A DNA stretch of 64,000 bases from Ascaphus truei (taxonomy: Eukaryota; Chordata; Amphibia; Anura; Ascaphidae): NCBI GenBank assembly GCA_036426205.1, contig CM071569.1, forward strand, positions 7,356,908-7,420,907, read 5' to 3'. The position numbers and the translations under genes are program-made. Below the pieces are notes generated by a model that saw only the letters and a list, made by a program, of their open reading frames with translations, ran no database searches and was not told the origin of the DNA. Every line of letters begins with the position of its first letter. Position 1 is the stretch's first letter. Positions 45,387 through 54,992 of this stretch are shown piece after piece.

Positions 45387-45515
45387 GTAATAGGTATCAG
45401 TCCAGTGCTAATGTCCATAAAGTCAAATAAGTGAATACTTTACCATCAGTGGTGATGATAAAAATAAAGACAGCACTCAGTAGTAAGGTCCAAAAAAACT
45501 TGTATTCAGCAATAA

Positions 45516-45574
45516 GTCACACAAATCCAACGTTTCAATCAAATGGGGTCTTTCTCAGGGGGGGGGTGTGTGAC
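45516..45574 (-). ncRNA. hammerhead-like motif with long outer stem
   Basis: On the minus strand: outer stem GTCACACA (45567-45574), core CTGAGAA (45552-45558), a weak inner segment, GAAA (45533-45536) CGTTGG, and the return strand TGTGTGAC (45516-45523). The outer 8-bp pairing is perfect. Position 8 is A opposite C3, so the 3-8 pair is lost. Confidence 0.4.
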
Positions 45575-45654
45575 ACCGACAGTGTACTCAGTGATTTACA
45601 AAGACAATTCAATACAGGTAATTATAATAATAAAATAAGCGCAGCAAAGTTAGA

Positions 45655-45984
45655 AAATAGGAAAGGAAATCCCTACTCCGAAGAGTTTACAATCTAACTG
45701 GTATGATGGGAGATTTACAGGTGAGGGAATAAGTGTTGTAGATAACAGTGCTTGCTTGACAATAGTTGGTAGGAGTGACTGTGGGTGTGGAACAGTAGCC
45801 ACGAGTGCAGGCTATTGGGATGCTTCTTCTGAGAGGTGCGTTTTAAGGTTGGTTGGTATTAAATTAGATGGATTAACACCATTAGCAGGTAGGGAGGTGG
45901 CAGTGACGTGTGGGTGAGAGCAAGTGTGTATATATGGCTGGGTCCAGCATTAGGAGAGACATCCCCAGCAGTAAGAAGGGAGAG
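45655..45984 (-). mobile_element. L2-like fragment with degenerate 2A-like motif
   Basis: The minus strand carries LLTAGDVSPNAGPSHIYT at its upstream end (GDVSPNAGP at 45940-45966), close to the 2A translational-recoding consensus D(V/I)ExNPGP found at the N-terminus of some LINE ORFs. The Glu and first Pro are changed to Ser and Ala. Downstream sequence (TCCGAAGAGTTTACAATCTA on the plus strand) matches the L2-like 3' region at 25410. It appears internally deleted and inserted into the L1 relic. Confidence 0.5.
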
Positions 45985-46560
45985 GGGGAGGAGGAAGGGG
46001 AGGGGAGGAGGTGGAGGGAGAGAGAATAATAGTTGTAGGAAGTGGAGAAATTCAGATTTAGGAAGATTATATTTTGTTTGTAATTCACCAAAAGATTTTA
46101 ATGTTCCAGAATTAAAAAATTTTTTTAATAGTCTTGTAATTTCTGTCTCTTGCCAAGAAGATCCATTTATGTAATCACATCCATTTGGAAATTGTGGATT
46201 GGAGAATAGTGGGAGCATTGGGTATGGGTTTTGGGTTAGACCCGCTTTTTATACCCATTTGTCCTAGTAGAATAGAATGCAAGAAATTGACAGAATGTCA
46301 AACATTTCTCTGGGGTGTTTTGATTTGAGAATCCAAAGTAAATGTTGCAGTGGAGTAGGAGACAGTGTGTTCAATTTCCACCCATTGTTTGGGATTTCTT
46401 TTGCGCGGCAATCGATTACAGTGTACTGTAGTTGAAAATTGTGCAGCTGCTATATCAAAGTTGACATTAGGAAGGGCCAAACCACCTTTTAAAATTGGTC
46501 TCTGTAAAATAGACAGGGGTTCTTGATTTCTTCCCGAACCATACACATGTATTTATCTTT
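45985..46560 (-). pseudogene. L1-type ORF2 C-terminal relic, upstream part
   Basis: The minus strand reads SILQRPILKGGLALPNVNFD, AAQFSTTVHCNR, PKQWVEIE, then after breaks GTLKSFGELQTKYNLPKSEF and LHFLQL. This is the L1-clade region just after the RT (LQ.P...GGL..PN...YY.AAQL) through the LPxxDFxRYLQL block. It continues at 45140 after inserted sequence. Frames shift several times. Confidence 0.75.
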
Positions 46561-46733
46561 GATTGGCAAATATTCAACTCACTCTGAGGAATGCAGGGGA
46601 AGACCCCGAACAACCAGGCAGAAGAGAGCACAGCTCGTAGGCAAAAAAACGGGAAACCAGAATGAAATGCGATAAAAAGGTACAGTAGGTTTATTCTTCA
46701 CAAGGAATCATCCACAACATAGGCGTTGTATGC

Positions 46734-46789
46734 GGACAGTCCTCTTACGCGTTTTGCGCTCCAGGCGCTTTATCAAAGAGTGACTAGCC
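46734..46789 (-). ncRNA. hammerhead-like module, left arm
   Basis: On the minus strand: helix I GGCTAGTCACTCT, core TTGATAA, stem II A-GCGC-CTGGA-GCGC (four perfect pairs), then AAAACGCGTA and return strand AGAGGACTGTCC. Helix I pairs through AGTC/GACT and CTCT/AGAG around a bulged A, the same bulge as at 37302. G12 of the core is A here, so this copy should be inactive. Confidence 0.55.
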
Positions 46790-46797
46790 TTAGAAAA

Positions 46798-46853
46798 GGC
46801 TAGTCATTCCTTGATAAAGCACCTGGAGCGCGAAACGCATAAGTGGACTATCC
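46798..46853 (+). ncRNA. hammerhead-like module, right arm
   Basis: Helix I GGCTAGTCATTCC (46798-46810), core TTGATAA (46811-46817), stem II AGCACCTGGAGCGC with one mispair, GAAA (46832-46835), CGCATA, return strand AGTGGACTATCC (46842-46853). Seven of eight outer helix I positions pair. The core GAAA is intact and positions 3 and 8 are U and A. The inner end of helix I is weak. Confidence 0.55.
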
Positions 46854-46983
46854 GTATACAACGCCTATGTTGTGGATGATTCCCTGTGAAGAATAAATAT
46901 ACATTTTTTATCGCATTTCATTCTGTTTTCCCGTTTTTTAACTACGGGCTGTGCTCTCTTCAACATGGTTGTTTGGGCTCTTC

Positions 46984-47808
46984 ACCTGCAATGCGTACCC
47001 GGAGACGCACGCACGCCGATGGACTTTGGATTGCTCATCCGTGTACTGGTGCAGCGAGTACTGACTTTCATCATCATATGACTCTTATCAATTTAAAGGT
47101 TCATGTACAAAAAAGCTTTACTTGTCTGAAACGGAGGGGGCAAAACAAGTGTTTGCATTAAGGAGAGGGTGGATTGGAGAGGGTCCGCTAATCATCTGGG
47201 ACCTAGCATGCTTACCCACCGCTCGCATACCTTCTTTCCCCTCAATTTTAACACTGCTGTTACCCTTATTTGATGTATAACTACCTTATGAGGTTGAACA
47301 CTTATTTCACTAAGGGGCACTGTTCATCAGACTATCAATCAGTAATATGTATACTCACTTGCACCTGGATTGAAAACAACCAAGTTCTCTTCAACACTAC
47401 TGTACATATATGGACATATTCATTTTTGCTGTATCTATGAAGATGTTTGTTTAGGTTGTGAAGCTCTAGCCCGAGACTGCCAGTCTCAATATCCATTTAT
47501 CTCTCTGAAGAATAGAAACCTGAAAAAGGGTATCCGGGAAGTATGTTCAACTTAGTTGTGGCAATTCTACCCATCCAGGAAATCTCCAATTTATCTCATG
47601 AGTTCAAATCTTTTCGAAGTGTCTTACACAAGGTGGGGTCATTTTCTGTGTATTGGTCAGCAGGATCTTTAGTAATATGTATGACCAAAGTATGTTAAGG
47701 AACGATCTTTCCAGTGGTATGAAAGAGAAGATTTAGGGACATGCATCCTGGCCCTGCAATTTCAGTTTGTCCTTACAGGGAAAACACAATAGATTCTTTA
47801 TATTAACA
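46984..47808. other. unassigned non-coding stretch
   Basis: No recognised element after the foldback. A plausible continuation of the foldback's parent element cannot be excluded. Confidence 0.4.
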
Positions 47809-48770
47809 CTAGCTGAGAGACCCGGCGTTGCCCGGGATGTAAATGCGTAATAGGTAGTATTATTTATAAATTGTGGAACAATAGGTGAGTATTTGTTGTA
47901 AAGGTTGGATAATAATATTGAAAAGAAAGATGGAAGAAAATGTAATACGATGTTGTATAAAAATGGTTTATTGTAACCACACCACAGTACAATGTATATT
48001 TTGGTGCCATAAGTGATGTAAAAATGTGAGGCGTGTGTCCTGCTAGGGTGTGAGGCGGCGGGTGGCGCGTGGGTTGTGAGTGCTGTCTGCGAGTGGGGGT
48101 CCTGCTAGGGTGTGAGGCGGCGGGTGGTGCGTGGGTTGTGAGTGCTGTCTGTGAGTGTGGGTCCTGCTAGGGTGTGAGGCGGCGGGTGGCGCGTGGGTTG
48201 TGAGTGCTGTCTGTGAGTGGGGGTCCTGCTAGGGTGTGAGGCGGCGGGTGGCGCGTGGGTTGTGAGTGCAGTCTGTGAGTGGGGGTCCTGCTAGGGTGTG
48301 AGGCGGCGGGTGGCGCGTGGGTTGTGAGTGCTGTCTGTGCGTGGGGGTCCTGCTAGGGTGTGAGGCGGTGGGACAGTGATGTCGGTGCGTAGGGGCGGGA
48401 GGCAGCAGGTGTGTGTGGCGGCAGGTATGTGTCGAGTGTGGCGGGTGTCTGTTGAGTGCGTGCAGCGGCTGTGAGGCGGTGGGTGAAAGGCAGAGGCGGC
48501 CGGAGTAAGGGCGGGTGAAAGGCAGAGGCGGGGGTGGGGAGGCGGTAAGGCGGGCAGGAAGGCGAAGGGCGGCGGGAAGGGGAGGAGGGGGTGGTGGAGG
48601 GGGGCAAGGGGTGGAGGAGGGGGGCAAGGGGTGGAGGAGGGGACCTCTCCCCGGCACACCTCTCTCCCTCTCCCCGGCACACCTCTCTCTCCCTCTCCCC
48701 AGCACACCTCTCTCTCCCTCTCCCCAGCGCATATCTCTCTCCCTCTCCCCGGCGCACCCCTCTGTATTAC
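47809..48770 (-). mobile_element. Helitron 3' end with 62-bp minisatellite
   Basis: On the minus strand the element ends CCCGGGCAACGCCGGG (GC-rich hairpin) - TCTCTCAG - CTAG followed by T, the Helitron 3' signature of a hairpin just before CTRR and a T target. The adjoining 220 bp match the Helitron at 59626-61206 in inverse. From 48038 to 48370 there are about six 62-bp tandem units (GTCCTGCTAGGGTGTGAGGC core). 48480-48770 is a GGGGAGG / CTCTCTCCC rich tract. No 5' TC end was identified, so the copy is truncated or rearranged. Confidence 0.7.
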
Positions 48771-48905
48771 TGCTGTGAAGCCCTACTGTATGTACATTAA
48801 TAAATAAAGATATACATACGTACATTCTGCCCTGTCTTATGTCTGGTATAGTATCTCTGTAAAGCCCTACGTACACTGGCTGGTGCTATACAAATACTAT
48901 ACAAT
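48770..48905 (+). mobile_element. L2-like 3' tail fragments
   Basis: TGTATTACTGCTGTGAAGCC followed by TACATTAATAAATAAAGATA and a TACATACG tail matches the end of the 4420-4778 element. A second scrap (CTGTAAAGCCCTACGTACAC and GGTGCTATACAAATAC) follows at 48853. Confidence 0.7.
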
Positions 48906-49522
48906 AGAAGGATCCCACCGTCATGGCAATGTATTCAGGAATTTAGCAGAAAAACTGTATTATGCTGTGGGGAAAGCTGCATTAGAATTCGGATAACACC
49001 TGCATGTAACCTCCTTTATTAATGCCATGCCACATAGCCTCGTGTGTCATATGTTCTTTTGTTTATTAATTGCTGCATCAAAAGTAGGACACCTGTTTTC
49101 ATATCTTATTTTATGGCTGTGTTGCACAAACTCTGATTTAAGTGGTTTTCATGGCAGAAAAAAAGGAGTTGCAGCAATTAATACATCCAATTACAATATG
49201 GATTTTGCAGAACCTCTCGCTGATAAAACTATAGCAAGCTACACTAATTCATTGCCTGCGAGAAAAGCATACTGCAAATGAATATCCGTTTAACAGCTAA
49301 ACTGGTGTCTTTAAAGCTGTGTACAAGGCACCCATTATTGTGTTAACGCCTTGGGTCCTGGATGGGTGAGTAACTATTGCTGAAATCAGGTGCAGTAACT
49401 GTATGACTAATCATTGGAGATGCCAGGTAGAGAAACACTAGCAGCAGTGGGCATAGGACCGGTAGAGATCCTTACATCTCAATCAAAGTCAGCATGGCGG
49501 AGTGAAGCAGGAGAAGCAGCCG
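48906..49522. other. unassigned non-coding stretch
   Basis: No recognised gene or repeat. Confidence 0.45.
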
Positions 49523-49637
49523 CACAAGTGCACAGGAAGTGGCAGCACAAGTGCACAGGAAGTGGCAGCACAAGTGCACAGGAAGTGGCAGCACAAGTGC
49601 ACGGGAAGTGGCAGCACAAGTGTACAGGAAGTGGCAG
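49523..49637. repeat. 23-bp minisatellite
   Basis: Five tandem copies of GCACAAGTGCACAGGAAGTG plus GCA, nearly identical. Confidence 0.95.
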
Positions 49638-50399
49638 ATGTGTTAGTTTTGTTGGCAGAATATTAACATTAAAGTTTTGGACATTTCTTTGCTTACATGA
49701 TCTGCCATATATTGCTTTGCACACGGCTTTGTTAAATATGTATTTACTCCACCTCTTGGTTATAAAAAACAAACCCATGCATTTTCTCAAACTACGCCCA
49801 TTACACTTTGTAACAAGGCTGAATCTGCATCATTTGCAGAGATTAGAAAAAAAACATTTATTTACAATGTCAAATTGTACATATTTACACAAGCAAAATC
49901 TGGGTTCTGTATATTTCCAGTGATTTGCTTTTCTTTGCTTTCCTAAAAAGCTTTCTTAGTGGGAATACATCAGTCTCGTAACAGTGCTTTTTATGTGTTT
50001 CTAACACACACACACAAAAATTGGGAAGAGATTGCCCCATGAAGAGGATGAGGAGAAATGCTTTGTCTTATAAGTGATAAGTTGGAAATACCTCCTCCTA
50101 TAAAACAAGAAGAAGGGTGCTGAAAGGCTCTCTGATTATCTGTGTGATTAAAGTACTATTGAACGCAGAACCTGTCCTCTCCTCCCTCATTAAATGAAAT
50201 CTAATGCACTCTAATCATAGCGTGACATTAGGTCAAAAAGTGGGACATTTACCCTCCATTGGCAATTTGGATTGATTGTGAGCCACTGAAGCTTGAACTG
50301 CTATAATTTAAAGCTCGTAAGTAACAGTGAGTATTAGGCAAGACGTGTTTGTTTTTTTCCCTTCAGCCCTACAACAAACACAGAAAACATTCGGTGAAT
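49638..50399. other. unassigned non-coding stretch
   Basis: AT-rich sequence without a recognised feature. Confidence 0.45.
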
Positions 50400-50523
50400 G
50401 CATTAGTCAGGCCATCCGTGGTCACCACCTGCATTAGTCAGGCCATCCGTGGTCACCACCTGCATTAGTCAGGCCATCCGTGGTCACCACCTGCATTAGT
50501 CAGGCCATCCGTGGTCACCACCT
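50400..50523. repeat. 31-bp tandem repeat, four exact units
   Basis: Four copies of GCATTAGTCAGGCCATCCGT plus GGTCACCACCT starting at 50400, 50431, 50462 and 50493. The units are identical. There are no spacers between units, so it is a minisatellite and not a CRISPR array. Confidence 0.95.
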
Positions 50524-50612
50524 GCAGACTGTAAAGATCACAAGTCTGCGTGTTATCGCCAGGGGAAACATCTCACCAACTTTATGGAGCACTTTCTAGG
50601 TGACCGTTTAAG

Positions 50613-50888
50613 GCAGGGGTGCTCAAACTAGGGGGGCGCGCCCTCCAGAGGGGGAGTGACGGTTGCAGTGTTCCCGAGCTTTCCCCACAAGGCATTTAAA
50701 TGAAATGGCGGAGGACTGCGCGAGGCCTCTGTAGCTTCTCCTACCTTGATTCAGACGGCTTGGTGGTGTCTTTGGCGACGCGTTGCCATGGTAAACCGGT
50801 GGCAAATGGTGACACCGAGTGGGGGGTGTGAGCACGGGAGGAGAGCAGGCAGGGGCGCGCAGGGGATAAACGGTGCGCATCTTTGGTT
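50613..50888. mobile_element. hAT-like MITE, one end clear
   Basis: The left end CAGGGGTGCTCAAACT matches the hAT-like MITE at 58554 (CAGGGGAGCGCAATCT). The GC-rich interior runs to about 50888. The right end is not a clean inverse, so the boundary is approximate. Confidence 0.45.
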
Positions 50889-50895
50889 TAAGGTA

Positions 50896-51224
50896 CAGGC
50901 ATACCCCGGTTTAAGGACACTCACTTTAAGTACACTCGCGAGTAAGGACATATCGACCAATAGGCAAACGGCAGCTCACGCATGTGTCAGCACGTCCTGA
51001 ACAGCAGTACCGGCTCCCTACCTGTACCGAAGCTGTGCGCAAGCGGGGAGACTATAGAGCCTGTTACAAATGCGTAATTTACATCAGTTATGCACGTATA
51101 TGACGATTGCAGTAAGGTACATGCATCGATAAGTGGGAAAAAAGGTAGTGCTTCACTTTAAGTACATTTTCGCTTTACATACATGCTCCGGTCCCATTGC
51201 GTATGTTAATGCGGGGTATGCCTG
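50896..51224. mobile_element. mariner-like MITE with TA flanks
   Basis: CAGGCATACCCCGG at the left mirrors CGGGGTATGCCTG at the right, each bounded by TA (50894-50895 and 51225-51226). A TA target fits Tc1/mariner. The interior repeats CACTTTAAGTACA near both ends and has no coding capacity. Confidence 0.7.
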
Positions 51225-51253
51225 TATAGACAGGAGCATAATGTCAAGCCTTA

Positions 51254-51579
51254 GGCTACGGCCCCAGGGAGCGTGCACGCGAGCCATGGATCGCATGGCG
51301 GTGCTCGTGGCCTTCCGCCGAGCAATCTGAGGATCTCGGGCAACGGGGAGGAGTGGTGGGGGCGCGGCCATGACGTCACGCAGCTTGTTTGCCCTCATGG
51401 CCATTGCTCGGGCCGCCCCGCCAGAAGTCAAATTTTTTTGACTTCTCAAAATGTAGTCGCGCCACTCGCGCTTCATCACTTGTGCCCCCGCACTGACTGG
51501 GGCCGGCCCCGTAGAGTGCCGTATCTTGTTCGCGTTGCGCATGCCATCGCACGCAGCCGCGGGCAGTGGGGACGAGGCC
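51254..51579. mobile_element. Harbinger-like MITE with TTA duplication
   Basis: TTA lies at 51251-51253 and 51580-51582. The ends GGCTACGGCCCCAG and CAGTGGGGACGAGGCC are roughly inverse. A 3-bp TWA target duplication is the PIF/Harbinger hallmark. CpG-rich, no gene. It lies 30 bp from the mariner-like MITE. Confidence 0.8.
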
Positions 51580-51616
51580 TTACAAAGATCTCAGCTAAGG
51601 GTTAATACAGTTAGGA

Positions 51617-51834
51617 AGTTTAATGATCCCAAGGGGGAGGAGGAAGAACGCAGCACGGCCGTGCAAAGTGGAAGGCAGAATCGGGGCTACAGCTAGGTAC
51701 TTGGTAAAAATCCTTTAATGAATCACAGACAACATGGTACAGGAAAAAAGAGCACTCTTACGCGTTTCACGCTGATCCCAGCTTTTGCACGGCCGTGCTG
51801 CGTTCTTCCTCCTCTCCCTTGGGATCATCAAACT
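51617..51834. mobile_element. small foldback element
   Basis: Left arm 51617-51666 (AATGATCCCAAGGGGGAGGA, GCAGCACGGCCGTGCAAA) is the inverse of right arm 51785-51834. Between them, on the minus strand, GCTG-GGAT-CAGC then GTGAAACGCGTAAG resembles the stem II / GAAACGCG part of the hammerhead-like modules, but the upstream core is not recognisable. Confidence 0.7.
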
Positions 51835-52329
51835 ACTTCATCACGGATGCACGCCAAAAAGAGGAACCTTATCAACCACCGCATGTGAGTAACCCTTTTC
51901 ATTGTGGCTCATATGTCCATGGGACTTTGCTGGGACTGTACACACAGGGATTATTACACTCTAGGGAGGCTGTCCACATTGGAGGACATACAGGGGAGTG
52001 GTGACCCATTCCTCATCTGTACTACCTACTAGGACATTTATATATACCTCCCTTCAATGAGTTTTTACCCTGACCATACCAGTATTCATTCCCTGTCGTT
52101 TGATATTATTACGATTCTTCAAGCAAGTTCACCTGATTTATTTTCTTGACACATCGGTTACCCAAGTCATTTGTTGCACCGCTACATGGAACTGTGTTCT
52201 ATGCCTTCTATTAGGAAGTTTAAGTTGATCAGGTGCTTATAGCAAAAATTTCCAGCCGCATTGAATATGCCCTGACCCTTATCTTGCTGTAAATGAACTG
52301 GCTGCAGTATAACGTGCCATCTCACCCTC
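51835..52329. other. unassigned stretch after the foldback
   Basis: No recognised feature. It may belong to the same parent element as the foldback. Confidence 0.4.
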
Positions 52330-52337
52330 AAATACTT

Positions 52338-52790
52338 TCTGGGCAAGCTACCCAGCTACCTGAACAAGCTCCTCACCCCTACCACATGCAGCACCTATCA
52401 CCTGAGATCTGACTCCAAAAGACTATTCATGGTCCCAAGGCTAAACAAAGTATCCGGACGTTCCTCCTTCTCCTTCCGTGCACCCCAAAACTGGAACAAC
52501 CTACCAGAAACTCTCATATCCACCACCAGCTTAAGTTCTTTCAAATCTAAGGCTGTCTCACATTTTAACCTGGTCTGTAACTGTTTCATACACTCATAAT
52601 ATATATTTTCTTTAACTGTGCATGCAATGTCTTGTATATAATGTATACCTTGTTCATTTATGTAACTGTATTTGTAACCATGTACTATTTGTTTTACTCT
52701 GTGCCCAGGACATACTTGAAAACGAGAGGTAACTCTCAATGTATTACTTCCTGGTAAAACATTTTATAAATAAATAAATAAAATAAATAA
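52338..52790 (+). mobile_element. Rex1-like LINE, copy 3 (3' end)
   Basis: Plus-strand copy of the last 450 bp of the element at 9124: C-terminal codons for LGKLPSYLNKLL, PRLNKVSG, PQNWNNLPET and SSFKSKAVSHFN, then the 3' UTR and an AAATAAAT tail. CAAATACTT occurs just before the element (52329-52337) and again at 52802-52810, a possible 9-bp target duplication, although 12 bp of extra sequence lie between the tail and the right copy. Confidence 0.9.
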
Positions 52791-52810
52791 TTGAGTTTGA
52801 GCAAATACTT

Positions 52811-53396
52811 CAAACTCTCTCAAATGCTTCTACACACAAAAACAGGAGCCCAGCAGTTTTTACTGGATCACCACACTACCATATGAATTGTAGCTGTTTA
52901 TACCCCATAATACTGTACACTGTTTACTGCAGGAATACTGCTTTGTTGCCAACCACAACCACCATTGTATCATGCTGTGTCAAAGTGAACATTAGCAATG
53001 GTTGATCCCTACCTCTTTGCTTTAACAACTGGAAACTCCACATGTAGCCGACAACTATACAAATAAAAAAGGGTAGGAAGGAAGTGAAGAAGAACTGTAA
53101 GGACAATCACATCTTTGATTATTGACAGATTGTTAATAGTGCAGCAAGATTGTGTGTGTAAAGCCAGCTCTCAGATCCTCGCTGAATGTGTCAGGGTCTG
53201 AAAAAAGGGGGAATCAAACACCCAACAAAACTGAAGAGTCTGCACACTGGCATATTCAAAAACAAAATACATGTCCAAGTGAAGAAATATAATCAAAGAA
53301 GTCTGTCTGGTGCACAGAGTGACATGTCCACCAAGTCCCACTTTCCAATATTTTCATCATGCTCAACATATGTATGGAGCAGTCTGGGATGAAAAG
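52811..53396. other. unassigned non-coding stretch
   Basis: No recognised gene or repeat. Confidence 0.45.
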
Positions 53397-53399
53397 TAA

Positions 53400-53723
53400 G
53401 GCTATGTCCCCACTGCCTGCTGCAGCGCCCGCTATGGCGTGCACTGCAGAGACAAGAGCCGTACCTTAATACGGCCGAGCCCGCTACATACATTGCCCGA
53501 CGTGTTGTGCGAACAGATTTCTCTGGACAAGAAATCTGTGCTCACAACTTGCGATGGAGCGCTGGCCCCGCCCCGGCGGTTCAGCCAATGAGGGCGAACC
53601 TGCTGGGTGATGTCATGGCCGTGCCACCCCGCCACGCCCCCCCCCCCCTGCAGCTCACCGCAGACCGGGGATCTCAGCTGCACGTGCCGCCAGCCGCACA
53701 TGCACGACCCCGGGGCCTCAGCC
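53400..53723. mobile_element. Harbinger-like MITE with TAA duplication
   Basis: TAA lies at 53397-53399 and 53724-53726. The ends GGCTATGTCCCCACTG and CGACCCCGGGGCCTCAGCC are roughly inverse. The interior is CpG-rich and contains CCAATGAGGGCGA, also found in the related element at 6255. No gene. Confidence 0.85.
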
Positions 53724-53726
53724 TAA

Positions 53727-54845
53727 ATCCGTTCAGAGCTACCCCTATAGCCACATGTTTAAAAGTATATTATTGCACCGTGACACCTGTCTCAGGGCAA
53801 AACGGTGAGCTTTGTTTCCTTGTAGGGAAAAGCGAGTCCTGGTGCCTCCTACAGTACCATCTCATAAATCCTCTAAGGTGATTTTCAACTCTGTGCTTGT
53901 ATACAACCAAGTGCCCATGACACATTTTCTCCCAGGTTCATACACTATGCACCAGGACTTCAACCCTTTCCATGATCTGTGGGAGGAGATATACTTATCG
54001 CCTGTGCTAGGTCTGGGAGATTTACTTTTACATGCTTTGTTTAAAGTGTTCTTTTTAACCCCGGTAAGCGGACACTTGAAATGTTGTATTTCCTCCAGCT
54101 TCTTCATTTGTCTGATGTCCGCAGTTTTGAACAGATGCCTACACAGCCAGAACCACCTTCTCTCTCCTCCTCGGCTTCTCCTTCTGGGCTCTCTCTGTAT
54201 TCCTCAATATCATCTTTCGCTTGTCTCTACCTCTCTCTGATAACGTTTATCCTGATACAGGGATATTTGGTAGGATGTGCTTGATGTTAATAGAAGGCGG
54301 CTGAATTTGATGGACTGTAAGGGAATTGTCACCCAGACGTACAGTGTCTGTGGCACGGTTAAGAGCTATTTCAATATGTGCCGTCCTGTCTTGGATAAGA
54401 CCAGGGAATCCCCCGGCCTCGCACTGTCTCGCAGAATGGCAGGCAACACATGATTTTACAGCTCCTCCTTACCCAAGTCATCAGACATGCAGCAGCCTAA
54501 ATCCTTGCCATTCATTTAGCGATGTTGAGTCCAATAGCGTTCCCGTGGGTGATAACTCTTCAGTAGCAGCTATGACAGTGGTGATGAATGAGAGAACCTG
54601 CAAAGAAGAATGTTCTGATACTCAAACAGATTACATTCCTCCTCTGAGAACAGTAAACAACAAGTCAGAAATCCGTCCGCTGGCCTCCATGGATTCACAT
54701 TCTTACATGTTCAGAGCACGTACTGTAGAAACATTTGCAAGTCACAGCGCCGTGATGGGTGCATACAGTTTTATCTGCCGCTTACTTTTCCCCATTGGCT
54801 CACTCTTCATTATACTGTAAGTCTTCTCACCGTTTTGTTCTCCCT
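53727..54845. other. unassigned non-coding stretch
   Basis: No recognised repeat. A 164-codon plus-strand frame (54326-54820) has no domain that I recognise and no supporting context. Confidence 0.45.
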
Positions 54846-54992
54846 TCTCTGATTGAGCCACCTGTGCTGAAGCAGGGACTGATTGAGCCAACTAGGCTGA
54901 AGCTGGGATATTCTGAAAACCTGACATGTTGGGGAGGTGGGGGGGGGGGGGGGGGGGGGGGGCTTGAGGACTAGAGTTGAGACCGGCTGGTC
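54846..54992. mobile_element. hairpin MITE fragment with 24-G run
   Basis: TCTGATTGAGCCACCTGTGC and TGAAGCTGGGATATTCTGAA come from the right arm of the hairpin family, and the GATTGAGCCA unit is duplicated. A run of 24 G (54939-54962) replaces the usual GGTGGCCC segment before CTTGAGGACTAGAGT. Confidence 0.75.

Larger units (their letters stand above)
46599..46983. mobile_element. foldback element with two inverted hammerhead-like copies
   Basis: Arms 46599-46797 and 46798-46983 are inverse complements through most of their length, for example GAATCATCCACAACATAGGC with its complement, and GAAATGCGATAAAAA. The symmetry centre is the palindrome CTAGCCTTAGAAAAGGCTAG (46784-46803). Each arm contains a hammerhead-like module facing the arm's outer end. 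There is no reading frame. It is structurally like the 31081-32028 foldback but different in sequence. Confidence 0.85.

Noticed and set aside
48229..48876. 215-codon minus-strand Pro/His-rich frame
   Set aside because: Encoded by the 62-bp minisatellite and the adjacent G-rich tract. Alternative frames are also open, as expected for tandem GC-rich repeats.
49414..49923. 169-codon plus-strand frame
   Set aside because: The N-terminal half is the 23-bp minisatellite; the rest has no recognised domain.
50400..50523. CRISPR-like direct repeats
   Set aside because: Units are contiguous with no variable spacers and the sequence is clearly eukaryotic.
51700..51835. full hammerhead module in the small foldback
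   Set aside because: Stem II and GAAACGCG are visible on the minus strand, but the CUGANGA core and helix I are not, so I did not call an ncRNA.
54326..54820. 164-codon plus-strand frame
   Set aside because: No domain, no homologous feel, no splice or promoter context.
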